From positions 62,001 through 126,000 of the forward strand of contig JAGMWG010000007.1 of the NCBI GenBank assembly GCA_020744225.1: DNA of 64,000 bases, read 5' to 3'. How positions within the stretch are numbered: the stretch's first letter is position 1; each line of letters opens with the position of its first letter. The notes below the pieces were generated by a model. That model was not told the DNA's origin. It was given only the letters and a program-made list of their open reading frames with translations, and did not search any database. A program made the translations under genes and the position numbers. Below, piece after piece: positions 35,021-45,900 of this stretch. The DNA is from Paraphoma chrysanthemicola (lineage: Eukaryota > Ascomycota > Dothideomycetes > Pleosporales > Phaeosphaeriaceae).

Positions 35021-35769
35021 TCACAATCCCAAAGGATTACTCGCGCTCCCGCCCCGACTAACTCCACCCGTCCCACTCCTTGACGCCATCTTCGCACTCG
35101 CACCCGCACCACTTGTACTCAATCCTAGCGGATTCGTCTTGGTCGTCGCACGACTTCCCGCCGCGCCAGTGTAGTCCTTGATACTGTTTCCGTATTCGCG
35201 AACCATATCGCCCCAGGAGCGTGAGGAATTGGCAATCCTAATTCAATCATTAGTCTTAGTCTCATCTAGTACCGCATTGGAAAAGTGCCATCCAATATGA
35301 GAACAGAAAGAAAATAGATTACGTACGAATTCCCAGCGCCCTTGCCAGCACCAGCAACGCCGTTTCCGGCCGCCGTCACCACCGCACCAAGACCAGTCCC
35401 GATTCCTGATGCGGCGGCCGAAGTCGCGCTACTCACCGCCGACGCCGCGCCGTTGATTGTTCGCGTCAAAATGCCCGGCTGGCCCTGCTGCACATTCGGT
35501 GCTTTCTTCTGCACATTCGCTTGCGGGAGGGGCTTCTTGGCTCCGACTGCCGGGACGGGTTTCTTGTATGGCTGCAACGGCTGTGTTTTTGGCAAGGGCT
35601 TCTTTGCAGTATTTGTAGTGGTTGTGGAGAGGGGTTTCTTTGCGGTGTTTGGGACGGGCTTTTTGACGGTGGATTGTGCGATGGGCGCTTTTTTGACAGA
35701 GGTGACGGGTGTGCGTTTGGGGGTTGTGCCTGGGACGGCCTTTTTGGTGCCGACGGGTTGGGAGACCAT
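35021..35769 (-). CDS. Lys-Pro-rich low-complexity protein (2 exons)
   Basis: Exons are 35327-35769 and 35021-35237, giving 219 aa; the intron at 35238-35326 has donor GTACGT and acceptor TTAG. The start is the ATG at 35769 (MVSQPVGTKKAV). The N-terminal half is a basic repeat of KKPVP, KKPLP and related units. The middle is an Ala/Gly/Ser-rich stretch that could form a hydrophobic helix. The C-terminus has two NPLGL motifs, one at the very end. I do not recognise the family. It is divergent from the kinase gene and shares a promoter region of about 580 bases with it. Confidence 0.7.
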
Positions 35770-36352
35770 GATGAAGTGATGGAGTTGTGATAGATAGAGT
35801 GTTTGTATCAAGCTGGAGATTCTGCTATATAAAAACTATAGGATCCGAGGTTGCGAGAACATTGAATTATCCCTTCATACATCATCCTCCAAACCAGAAA
35901 GTTGGCCATGTGTAATGCTTGCTGTGGCGCTAATGATGTCAGGCAGGCACAACGTCGCTGGGCGCGCCTTGCCCGTTCGAATAAGGTTGCCGCACTAGCG
36001 CGATCTGCAGACATGGAGCGGCGGCTTCGAGACCCTGGCCGATATGTTTCGCATGCGGAGCGCGAGACTTCGACAGATGGCACCTCAGACGTCCTCTCTC
36101 TCTTCGCATCTCCTTGCTGTAATTGTAGTGTAATTTTTCCTCCGCCTGGCCTGTATAGAGACATGCCCCGTTTGTCGAGGGCAGGACTTCACAGCCGGGA
36201 CCTGTGAATGCACACCGCACGCGACCGCGCTATGAGCCTCTTTCACCCGCTGTGCACATAACAGACACAATAGACCAGTAAGTGCAGTTCCTATTCCCAG
36301 CATAATGCGACAATGATCGCCCTCGCTCCTGCTCCAACCTCACTACACGGCC
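35770..36352. promoter_or_regulatory. Divergent promoter region with upstream ATGs
   Basis: The 583 bases separate the Lys-Pro-rich gene (minus) from the kinase gene (plus). Just before the kinase ATG are short upstream frames, including the four-codon ATGCGACAATGA at 36305-36316 and a 91-codon frame from 36313 that overlaps the kinase start out of frame. These could dampen translation of the kinase. Confidence 0.45.
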
Positions 36353-39300
36353 ATGCTAGAGAAAGACATCATCCTCAAGCTCAAGCGGTCTGCCAGCGAT
36401 GTCGATGCGCTCATTCCCGACGGCGACTACACGCCGCCGAATTCGCCGGACAAGAAGACGCATGCAACACGCGGGTCGCGCTCATTCTCATAGTCGAAGC
36501 TGACAGAGTCAATCAAAGGCAGGGGCACACCACGCTCGTCCCGCGGCTCGTCAATCGAGAAGAAGAGCATATCGAGTCCGATTGTTAACAACAGGAACCC
36601 GCTCACGCCGACGTTCGACTCGAGAACAAACTCGCCCTCGCCGATTGTATCTACACTACCCACTGCGCAATCGAATCCCAGCCTGTACGAGGTTGATCGC
36701 GTATACAACACTTCACGACACTCATACTCGTCATCGGACCCTATTGTCCCATTCCCGCCGCTCGAACCCCCTCGACCGCCTACTCGACCGCCCCCGCCCC
36801 TACCCAAGGCCGCAAGCATTGGCAGTGGAAACGACAGCCCGCTCGAACGTATCTCCGAGTCGCCGTTCGAGTACGACAGTTTCCTTGAGACCTTGCAACA
36901 GAAGGAGAAGATGGAGCCCACACGTCTTGAGCCCGCGCGGCTGCAGCCCCCGGGTGGAGGGACAAAGTACCGCGCCATGCAGGAGGCGAAGCAGATGGAG
37001 GAGCTGGTCGCAGAGAGGGCGAAGCGCAGTGGAGACAAGGAGCCGCCGCCGTACGAATTCCACGAGCTCATTGGCAAGGGCGCATATGGCCGTGTGTACA
37101 AGGGAAAGAGCAGGATTACGGACGGCCTGGTCGCGATCAAGATTATCGACATTGACAACCAGGACTACGCCGAGATGACGACTGAGAATCTCGCGCAGAC
37201 CATCAAAGAGATTGATATTCTGCAGCAGCTGAGGGACAGTAAGGCGCGGCCGTACGTCAATATCATCGAAGAGGCGCGGACTGTGCACAATGAGCTGTGG
37301 ATTGTCAGCGAGTATGCCAGTGGTGGCAGTGTCAATACCCTCATGAAGCCAACGCACATGATCAAAGACCCTGGACCTGGACTGCCTGAGAAGTTTATCA
37401 TCCCGATCGCACGTGAGCTTGCACTCGGTCTAAAGTACGTCCACGAGGCGGGCGTGCTTCATCGCGACCTGAAGACCAACAACGTGCTCATTCTCGAAGA
37501 CGGCCGGGTCCAGCTCTGCGACTTTGGCGTGTCGGGCACCCTCGAGCCGCAAAAGTCAAAGCGATCAACCATCGTGGGCACACCTGCGTGGATGGCCCCA
37601 GAACTGCAGCAGGAATGGGTCAAGGATGCGGATCCGCGAAACCCGCTGCAGCCAAAAGAGATCCAGTACGGCAACGAGATTGATATCTGGGCTTACGGGT
37701 GCACAATTCATGAAATGGCCAGCGGCTTCCCTCCGCATCACAGAATAAACCAGCTCGAGTTGCCGAATGCTGGCGCACCTGTTCTTGAAGGCGATCGCCA
37801 TTCCCAAGAACTGAAAGACTTTCTTGCGTTTGTTTTCCAGCCTGATCCCAAAGACCGACCGACGCCCGATCAGATTCTCGAGCATCCGTACATTGCTGGC
37901 TCGACAAAGCTGTATCCGACGTTCACACTCGTCAAGCTGGTGGAGGAGTACTACAGATGGGAGCAGCAAGGCGGTGCACGTGCTTCATTATTCAATCCAT
38001 ACGGAGCGCAGGCGCCAGACCCGCTTTCTGCTTCAGAAGACGAGGACGATGATGATGACTGGTCGTTTAGCACAACAGACGAATTCGAGCAGGAGCATGC
38101 ACCGATATTTGCCGACCCCTTCGCCACGCCGCAAGCGTTCACCGGCATCAATATCCCACCCGTGCAGGATATGGGCCGCTTCGAGCAGCTCCAGGCGAGG
38201 TTCAAGGAGGAGTCGATTGTGCGCGGTCAGAAGCGACTAAACAAGCTGTTTGATACGAGCACCACGCCATACCGGTACAGCATGACGGACAGCGAAGAGA
38301 GCTCAGGAGGACGTCCGCCTTCAGATCTCGTCCTCCGTGACTTCAATCCTGGCGCGCCGAACCGCGAGACCGTCATTGACCTGGACTTTTCGATGCCGTC
38401 AACAGAAGAACCCAGCATTGATCTGGGGGAAGTGCCGACAATCAGAGCAGGACGGATGAAGAGCATCCTGCGCGAAATGGCCGAGGAAGAGGAGCGTGAT
38501 GCTCTCAACCAGGAAGAGGAGCTCACCAAGCGCGCTACAAGAGATTGGAAGTTTCCTTCAGGAGACGCTCAGTCAGATAAGAGAGATACAATGGCGTGGT
38601 CCTTCCCGTCAGAACCCGCAAACAGGAAGACAATGGAGTGGTCATTTCCGTCAGAGCCGCAGCCGAAGCGGGAGACGATGGAGTGGTCGTTTGCTGCCGC
38701 TCAGCCACAGAAGCCGAACAGGCGGACGGTGGAGTGGACGTTTGACGCTGCCATGGCGGAAGGCAACTACGAGGCCCCGAGGAACCGGACGTCTCGCAGG
38801 CCTGAGACACGAGAGTGGAAGTTTCCCAATGCAGACGACCGCAAGACGCAGGACTTTTCGTTTCCCATGCAGAGTCCGCGAGGCAGCCGACACGGCAACA
38901 ACACCTCTGGCTCATCGTCGTCGCCCACACTGGCGTCCGGCTTCCAACCAAGCCTCCGACATGCTGCTACGATGCCAGTGGGCGAACCCGACGACTTTCC
39001 GCGCGTGAGCAACTCTCCTGAATCGCCTCTACGATCATCAATGATTGATCTGGACATGGCAATGGTCGAGGAGTATCGTCCTTCAACTTCCGGCTCTGAT
39101 GCCATTCATACCGCCGGCACCGTCAACGACAACCCCTTCAACCTCGAAGACCAGGTCCAGCTCTCGCAAAACAACCACCGCGCGTCCTACCACTTCCAGT
39201 CCAAATCCGAGCCTAACCAGACCGTTCCTGGACTGTTAACGCCACACCAACAAGACGACCAAGGCCACCCTCCAAACCAAATGCACGCCCGCGGCGTCTC

Positions 39301-40093
39301 ATCCGCATCCCAAGTCCAATCCCACACCAAACCCCACCAACAACCCAGCATCTCCTCTGCGCCCCAACACCGCGTCCAACGCTCTCAGCAAAGCCTCTGG
39401 GACGGCTGGTCGCACGCCCAAGCTTACGGCCTCGGCAGCGACGACCAGTCCCCGCCCATGAGCGTCACAACAGACACCAGTCTCGAAGACGACGACGTAG
39501 ACGACCTGTGGGATGCGTTTGAGCGCCTAAACGTACAGAACCAGCGCCGCCTCCAAGGCTTCGCGAGTTCAGGCGGCATGAGTCGCGGCAGTCGTCGGAC
39601 AGATAGCACATTCAGCGCAAGTCAGAGCTCGACACTCCTGGCGGATAGCGATACCGAGTATCCGTATTCATCGGATTCGGATTTCCCTGTCCCGCTAAGT
39701 GCAGCGGGGACATACTCGCATGGTCAGTCACAAAGCGTACTCCAGGCCCAAGCACAGGCACGCAGTTTCCGCAAATCACGCGTCTCCGCTGCGCCGAATG
39801 GGCGGCCCCTCGTTGAGTTTCCGATCCCGCGCGGCGTGGAGCCGGAAATGCTGGTTGTGGGCGTGGATATGGATCCGCGTAGCATGGCGGAGATGTTGCT
39901 GGGCAGTGCGGTCGAATTACGCGATGGTGTGCGTGCGAGTAGGGATCTGTTGCGCGCGATGAGGTTGGAGGAGGTTGTCGAGGATACGGCGGATGGAGTC
40001 GTTGGGCGGGTGGAGTCGAGGAAGGGGTCTGAGGAGATTGAGGAGGGGGATGAGGATGGGTCGGGGACGGTGAGATTGGTTGGACGGGGGTAG
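36353..40093 (+). CDS. Ste20/germinal-centre-type Ser/Thr kinase, frame interrupted by one TAG
   Basis: From the ATG at 36353 the frame is open to the TAG at 40091-40093, except for one in-frame TAG at 36491-36493 (codon 47). Without it the gene would give 1,246 residues; starting after it, the first ATG is at 36911, which still keeps the whole kinase. The kinase domain (about residues 234-505) has IGKGAYGRVYKG, VAIKIIDID, LHRDLKTNNVLI, CDFGVSG, GTPAWMAPELQQ and DIWAYGCTIHEMA. The tail of about 740 residues is disordered and repeats a TxxWxF motif. The shape fits fungal Nak1/Don3/MST-1-type kinases of polarity or septation pathways; which one is uncertain. The region before the kinase is Ser/Pro-rich and coding-like on both sides of the TAG. 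Confidence 0.85.
36491..36493 (+). other. In-frame TAG inside the kinase reading frame
   Basis: The codon reads TCA TAG TCG. Both flanks look coding (GSRSFS before, SKLTESIKGRG after) and stay in one frame. It could be an acceptor of a 93-nt intron from a weak GTCGAT donor at 36401, a TAG-to-TGG RNA editing site, a nonsense allele or an error. Confidence 0.7.
38540..38880 (+). repeat. Tandem TxxWxF protein motif in the kinase tail
   Basis: The stretch codes about seven successive units of the form T-x-x-W-[KST]-F or close variants: TRDWKFPS, TMAWSFPS, TMEWSFPS, TMEWSFAA, TVEWTFDA, TREWKFPN and TQDFSFPM. Regular spacing suggests a repeated binding or phosphorylation element. Confidence 0.75.
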
Positions 40094-40551
40094 AAGGTGG
40101 AGCAGTGCATGGGTGGCGTTTATATGGTGTGGTGTATGGCGAGAGAAGGGGTGGTGCATCATGGAGTTAATTGTGGACGAACGAGTCCATGTTACAAGAT
40201 GTGTACACTAGCATCTTCATCACAATCAAGTAATTCGAGATCCTTTCTTCAGACTTCACGCTTTTGTCCTCAAGATGCAGATTTAGTTTGGTCATTGTAT
40301 CATTTGTTTTTACTCCTCTTCTCGTACTTTTTAAATATCGCATGTCATATCCCATCCTTCTCATATGGCCCAAACTAGCCGCACACAAATGATCCGCAAT
40401 GCAATGCGCGTATACCGACTCCGGAAAAAGCGCCAATGTATGCCAACACGCCGTTTTCCCAGAGACCAACGCACCAGAAATTGCGTGCCTAGATCTCAAT
40501 AACGCCAGGCCCGTAAATGTTGCATCCTAAATAACCCAAACAGAAATAGAA
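40094..40551. other. Intergenic between convergent genes
   Basis: The 458 bases lie between the ends of the kinase and RRN3 genes and should hold both 3' UTRs. Nothing else was recognised. Confidence 0.6.
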
Positions 40552-42561
40552 TCAAATACTCGTCTCCGTGCTCTCATCGTCCAAATCGTCTAGCTTCAAA
40601 TCCTCGTCCATGTCTTCCTTGAAACTCTCAGAATCAGACTCCTCCTCTGCATCATCTTCCCCCTCACTCTCTTCATCTTCACTATCCTCCTTCTCCACCG
40701 GCATCCCCGGCACCGGTCTCCAATGTACGTAGTCCTGCTCCAACCACCGCTTACTCCGCGGCAAGACGTACGGATCGAACGGGAAGTAAGCATCCAGGAG
40801 ATGTGTGTCTTCGCCCCTTTTATTACTCAGAGCCGTCTCACGCCCGCCAATACCGTCCAAATACCCACTCGCAAGACTCCGCGCTAGCCGCACGCGCTTG
40901 TTTGTTTCGATTAGCGGGAAAACGTACAGGAAGCGCAGGTGGTGAGCCATGCGCGCAAACTGGTTGACGATCGGGGGCGCGCAGATTTTGAGCGGGTTGA
41001 GTTTGGACAGGATGTTGCGGTGCAGAATCTGCTGCGTGTTGTTGTACCAGCGGAAGTCGTCGGCGTGGTCGATGATGTCGTAGTCCGAGGGCGGTTCGCC
41101 GTCGGACGTGACGATGAGGTCGCGCCAGCGGAAGCAGAAGGTGTAGAGGAGCGCCTGCGAGATGGCGTAGTAGGTGCCGTAGCGGCGGAGGTCCGGGCCC
41201 TTGCAGCCGGGCTCGTGTGTGGCGCGCAGGAGCTCGAGCTGGTGGCAGAGGAGGTCGAAGACGCCGCGGACGGTCTGGGACGACACGTGGGCGCCGCGTG
41301 CGATGAAGGACCCGAGGTATGCGGCGGCGGTGACGCGGAGGACGTGCGGCCGGTTCTGGTCGAAGGCAATGTGGGAGCAGGCACCGGCAAACTGCTCTGT
41401 GCGGATAGCGGACGTCTGGCTGAAGTGGAACAAGAGGAACTGGGTGTGTCGTGAGCGGTACGTAGGCAGAATTGTGGCCGCAAACTGCGCGAGGAGGCTC
41501 TGGTACAGCGCGTCCGCCTCGAAGCGGTCCTCGGCGAAGATGGCGTCATAGTGCGTGAACAGCAGGTCCATGATCGTGTCCAGCTTGCTGACGGCCTGTC
41601 TGATGTCCTTGAGGCGCTGCTCGTCGGGCTCCATGCTCTCCTCGCTCGACACCGACTCGTCGTCGCTGTCGCTGGCGTCGTCGTCCAGCGCCTCGCCCAC
41701 AAGCCGCTCCTCCATGTCGTCCTCGAGCTCTTCCATGTCGACCTGGATCTGGACGTCAATCTTGACCAGCTTGTCGGTTACGAGCGAGAAGACCTCGCCC
41801 TTGAGCGGCGGGCAGTACTCGACCACTCTGAGGATGTTGCGGATGTAGTGCACGTGCGTCTTCGCGTCGTCGTCGGGGTACGGGAAGTGGGTAGCGAGGA
41901 CCGGGGCAAGGAACGCGCTCGCCATGGGAATGTTGCGCAGAATCGACCGCAGGCACTCGTGTATCCGCGCCTGCACGCGCACGCGCTCAATGGGCGGGTC
42001 GTCCGCCTGCCGTGCTGTGGTCGACGGCGCCTTCAGGAACATGGCCACGAGCACCTGGAGCACGTTGGACATGAAGCCGGAGTGAATGGAGAGCAGCGAG
42101 CGCAGGAAGTAGCGGTATGAGCGCACAAAGGCGTCGTTGCGGGCGGTCCAGCTGCAGTCGATGACGGCGAGCACGAGGCCCTTGCGGCCGTGGTCGAGCA
42201 GGTGGACGTTGTTGGTGAGGGCAATGACATATTTCTGCAGCAGGCCCGACAGCGGCGCGTTGGCCGACCGCGGGTCTTCTCTGAACAGGCCCTTGAGCGC
42301 ATCGTAGGCCGCCTTGTCGCCCGCCGCGTGCTTCTCGAGCGCCCGCCGCACCTCCTCGCCGACGAGCTCCAGGCTCTTCTCGTTCTCGTCGAGCAGGATC
42401 TGCACGTCGACGGTCGGGTTGAAGGTCACGCGGCGGCGCTTCAATTGGCTCGAGGCATTCTCGGTGTCGGACGAGTCGAGCGTCTTGCGCTTCAGGCTGC
42501 CGCCGCCGACGCTCGGGGCGACGATGTCGGTTGCGCGGTTGATGGAGGCGAGGGAGACCAT
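40552..42561 (-). CDS. RRN3: RNA polymerase I-specific transcription initiation factor RRN3
   Basis: This is a single exon of 669 aa. The first in-frame ATG is at 42561, in a good context (CACCATGG); the open frame upstream has no ATG. Conserved RRN3/TIF-IA blocks are present: LLQKYVIALTNNVHLLDHG, YRYFLRSLLSIHSGFMSNVL, IHECLRSILRNIPMASAFL, the acidic serine patch around DDDASDSDDESVSSEESMEP, FDQNRPHVLRVTAAAYLGSF and CHQLELLRATHEPGCKG. The protein bridges RNA polymerase I to core factor at rDNA promoters and is regulated by phosphorylation. The C-terminus is a long acidic Glu/Asp/Ser tail. Codon use is strongly GC-biased, like its housekeeping neighbours. Confidence 0.95.
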   Translation of the reverse strand: MVSLASINRATDIVAPSVGGGSLKRKTLDSSDTENASSQLKRRRVTFNPTVDVQILLDENEKSLELVGEEVRRALEKHAAGDKAAYDALKGLFREDPRSANAPLSGLLQKYVIALTNNVHLLDHGRKGLVLAVIDCSWTARNDAFVRSYRYFLRSLLSIHSGFMSNVLQVLVAMFLKAPSTTARQADDPPIERVRVQARIHECLRSILRNIPMASAFLAPVLATHFPYPDDDAKTHVHYIRNILRVVEYCPPLKGEVFSLVTDKLVKIDVQIQVDMEELEDDMEERLVGEALDDDASDSDDESVSSEESMEPDEQRLKDIRQAVSKLDTIMDLLFTHYDAIFAEDRFEADALYQSLLAQFAATILPTYRSRHTQFLLFHFSQTSAIRTEQFAGACSHIAFDQNRPHVLRVTAAAYLGSFIARGAHVSSQTVRGVFDLLCHQLELLRATHEPGCKGPDLRRYGTYYAISQALLYTFCFRWRDLIVTSDGEPPSDYDIIDHADDFRWYNNTQQILHRNILSKLNPLKICAPPIVNQFARMAHHLRFLYVFPLIETNKRVRLARSLASGYLDGIGGRETALSNKRGEDTHLLDAYFPFDPYVLPRSKRWLEQDYVHWRPVPGMPVEKEDSEDEESEGEDDAEEESDSESFKEDMDEDLKLDDLDDESTETSI

Positions 42562-42977
42562 GGTGTGAGGTGGCGGTCTAGTGGTCACATCTGGTCTGCG
42601 GAGAGTATGGGCGACGGCGTCGAGGTGGGTGGTCAAAAAGGCGGTGCGGTAAGCGGGGATAGAACAGAGTGCAAACTGCCCACGCGACAGAGGCGCTAGT
42701 GGGTCGGCTAAGCCTCGGCACTAAACTTTTCAGTGGAGACTGCACTCGCCGTCATTGGTTTGACGAGGCTTCGTCTTGATCTACGAAGTCGGAAGGATGT
42801 GGTTAGGCTTCGACTGGCGATACACAGATCACACGTTCGTGGGATTTCCGTCATGTCCGGCATTCATTGGCACCCCGACATCAGACGCGATTGTATTCAA
42901 TAGGCTGACGATTCGTCGAGTCTTTTACGATATCGTGAAGTATCTTCTATCTGACTTTCCCTTGGAAAATTACGACC
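42562..42977. promoter_or_regulatory. Promoter region of RRN3
   Basis: The 416 bases lie upstream of RRN3 and downstream of the kinase-fusion gene, both on the minus strand. I see no clear TATA box. Confidence 0.4.
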
Positions 42978-45900
42978 CTACACCACCGTTCTCCCTGATC
43001 CAGCACAATTCCGACAATGTACTTCCTTCACTTTCTCCCGCCTTGTTCTGTCTTCCCATATCTCCCGATACCACCCTTTGCCATTACATTTCACACAATA
43101 TCTCCACTGCGGTGTGTCCGATCTCCGCCGCTGGCTTGAAGCATTTGACACATTCCGAGGGTTGACAGGATCATTGGCCTGAGCTTGATATGGAAGTTGC
43201 TGGCCTCGATACGGAATTGATCTCATTTGTGAACTTCTCGAAGGGATGGGATCTCTTCCGTAGGAGACCTGTGGCTGAGTCTGATCATCTAGTGAGCGTG
43301 CCCGAGGTCGATGGTGGCTTGGAGGTGCCTGCGTATATGTGAGCGATGCTCTAACTGAATCCCGAGGAGTACCTACGAGGAAGTGTGGATTAATTGGAAC
43401 TGGGGAAGGGTTGTTAGAATGCCTAATTGACCCAGAACCTGTTCTGAACTCATGCTCGCCGCCCCTGGCTGAAGGAGAAGGATCGCCTTTATGAAGAGGT
43501 GGTGTGGCGACACATGGACGTTCTGGTGCCTGCTTAAAAGATTCCCTTACCCTTCTCGAAGGCGTGTCTGATGATCTCGCCTCTGCATGTTTAGGTGACG
43601 GTGACCTTGAATGGACGCTGTCCACACGAGGTCGCGAAGTACTGGTCGAAAACCCTTTGGGTCGGTCGGTAGCGATTTGTGGCGATTGCAGACTCGGCGA
43701 CCCGGACGGGGATCGACTTCTGGATGAGGTCTGAGGTATCTCAAGGCGAATCGAATCCCTGCCCTTCACATCTTCTTGGCCCTCATCGTCTGATATCAAC
43801 TCCTCAACCCTGCCGCTCTCGAAAGATCTGCTCTCTGCCGCCTGATCGTGTCGCTTATCTGCCGCCTTGATCAGATCTATCAACTTCGTTATGGGATCCA
43901 TGGCATTCCGTATGTGCTCCAGGATTACGGGAGGCGCGCCCGCAGCGAGCGCCGCTCTCGTCAATGCGACACCCTTCCGGCCTCTCCAGCTCCCAGGCTC
44001 AGAACTCAAAACGATGAACTTCCTCAGCACAAACTTTGCAACGTGTGACGATATCTGGAGGAAACCCACATCTTGTCTTGACTTGCATCCAGTCAGCCGA
44101 TCACGACTTTTGGAAGATTCAAGACGATTCAATTGGGCATCTCTGATGTCGTAGTCTTGAAGAAGCTGCTTCAGATCTGGATCGCGCCTCTCGCAAGCAA
44201 GATCTTTGACCTCGCCATAGTCCTGGCTCAACCATGCACCAGCTTCGAGTAGCATCTCGGTAATCGCGTAGTCTCCATGGCCAACCGCTTGGTACAGTGC
44301 ACTTACGTGCTTCTTGTCGGTGCCAAACACATCGGCGCGGTGCTTGAGAAGTATACGAGTAATGCTTTTCCTGCTGCCCATGGTTGCCGCAATTAGTGGC
44401 GTGCCATACTTGCCGCCGGATTTGCTTGGGTCTGCGCCGTAGTTTAGGAGAAGTTGAGTCATCTCGTGACTTCCTTTGCTTATTGCGGCTTGCAATGGAG
44501 TGCCATAGCTTCTGCAGCGAGCATCGACGTCATCAAAGTTGTCGAGAAGGCTGTGCAATTCAGCAATGTCATCCTTCAAGATGGCTGCGCACAGTTCGTC
44601 GCCAACAAGGGCATAGTTGACTTTCATAACCGTGGCTAGAGATGTCTCTTCTCCTCTCCAATCATGCGTCTCCACCTTCGAGATGTTCTGAAGCCCACAG
44701 CCTCGCACGAAAGTTTCCGGTCTCCATGGATGCCATAGCTGGACCTCAGTGTTGCAGACATATGTGGCCGCCGACACCGAACGGAGATGTCCATTGGATA
44801 ATTGGATGTCAACGGTGACTCTTCGTCTTTCGAACATAGGTCTTCGAGTGCGAGATGCGAGCTTCTCGCTTCCCGAAGCGCCTTCGTTGTCACTCCCGGT
44901 GGCATACCCTCGCTGCAGTGTGCGATTGTCGGAGCAGAAGATCAGATCACAATACCTGAGGGCTTCTTCAGTGAGACCAAGTATTAGAAACCCAGCCACT
45001 TCGCCTACTGGAGCCGATTGAAGAGGTTCTAGATCCTTCGACTGTCTCGTCGCAAGGATTTCTCTGGTACGATATGATTCTTGTATGGCAGCAAAATCGA
45101 ACCCGGAAGGCCGCCAGGCATCGTAGTTTTTAAGACGAGCAGGTGTCATGATTTCTGCTGCACGCTTGATAGACGTGTCGGCCCTTGACCAATCTGATGA
45201 GGATGGCACTAGTCGTCGTTGATGCTGGGGAGAATACACTCCCTCTAGCGACCGTGCAGCGAAACCGCGGAGAGCGCTGGGAAACATCAATCGTCCATAG
45301 ACGAACAGATTGAAGCTACCCAACGCAGGTTCAGAAGCACGCACTTCTTTCATGTCGAACCGATTGGATCCAGCAAGAACATGCGAGGGTACCAGTGTAG
45401 CTTTAGGCAATGGGTAATAGCTGTTCATGTCGAGACCAGGTGGTCGCAGCGGTTCGGGAGAGATGACTGGTTGCTCGTCCATTGCAACAGCCTCGGGCTG
45501 AAAACTGGAGGGCTCTGGTCTCCTATCTGCCCGCAAACCAGAAAACCTCCCAGCGCCTTGGGAATCCGATGTCGACTCCGGACCAGCTTTCGCGTCAACG
45601 TCGTCTACGAAGCTCACTTGCTTTTCGATTCGACGACTATCCGCTGTCGCAGAGTCCCGTGACTTCAACGCCGGTCGATGTGCTGAGTTCTGTTCGGCCC
45701 TCACTGGCATTAAGTGTGGTGTGGAAGCCTCTGGTGCGCTAGGAATATTCTCAGGCTTCCCAGGCTGTTCAACACCTTGTTCTAGCTCAGAAGGAGCGGC
45801 TCGATCGGAGGAGGTACCGTTGAATCCCAGGGAATCGCCATCGCCATCGCTGTCGCTTGGAGAGTCTTGGTCTTTGGCGATCGTCACGGCGCCGATGTCC

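Noticed and set aside
36427..37158. 243-codon minus-strand frame opposite the kinase start
   Set aside because: It is antisense to coding-like kinase sequence and has no domain; Gly/Ser-rich content reflects Pro/Ser codons on the other strand.
41551..42699. Long plus-strand frames opposite RRN3
   Set aside because: They are antisense shadows in very GC-rich codons; the minus strand carries conserved RRN3 blocks.
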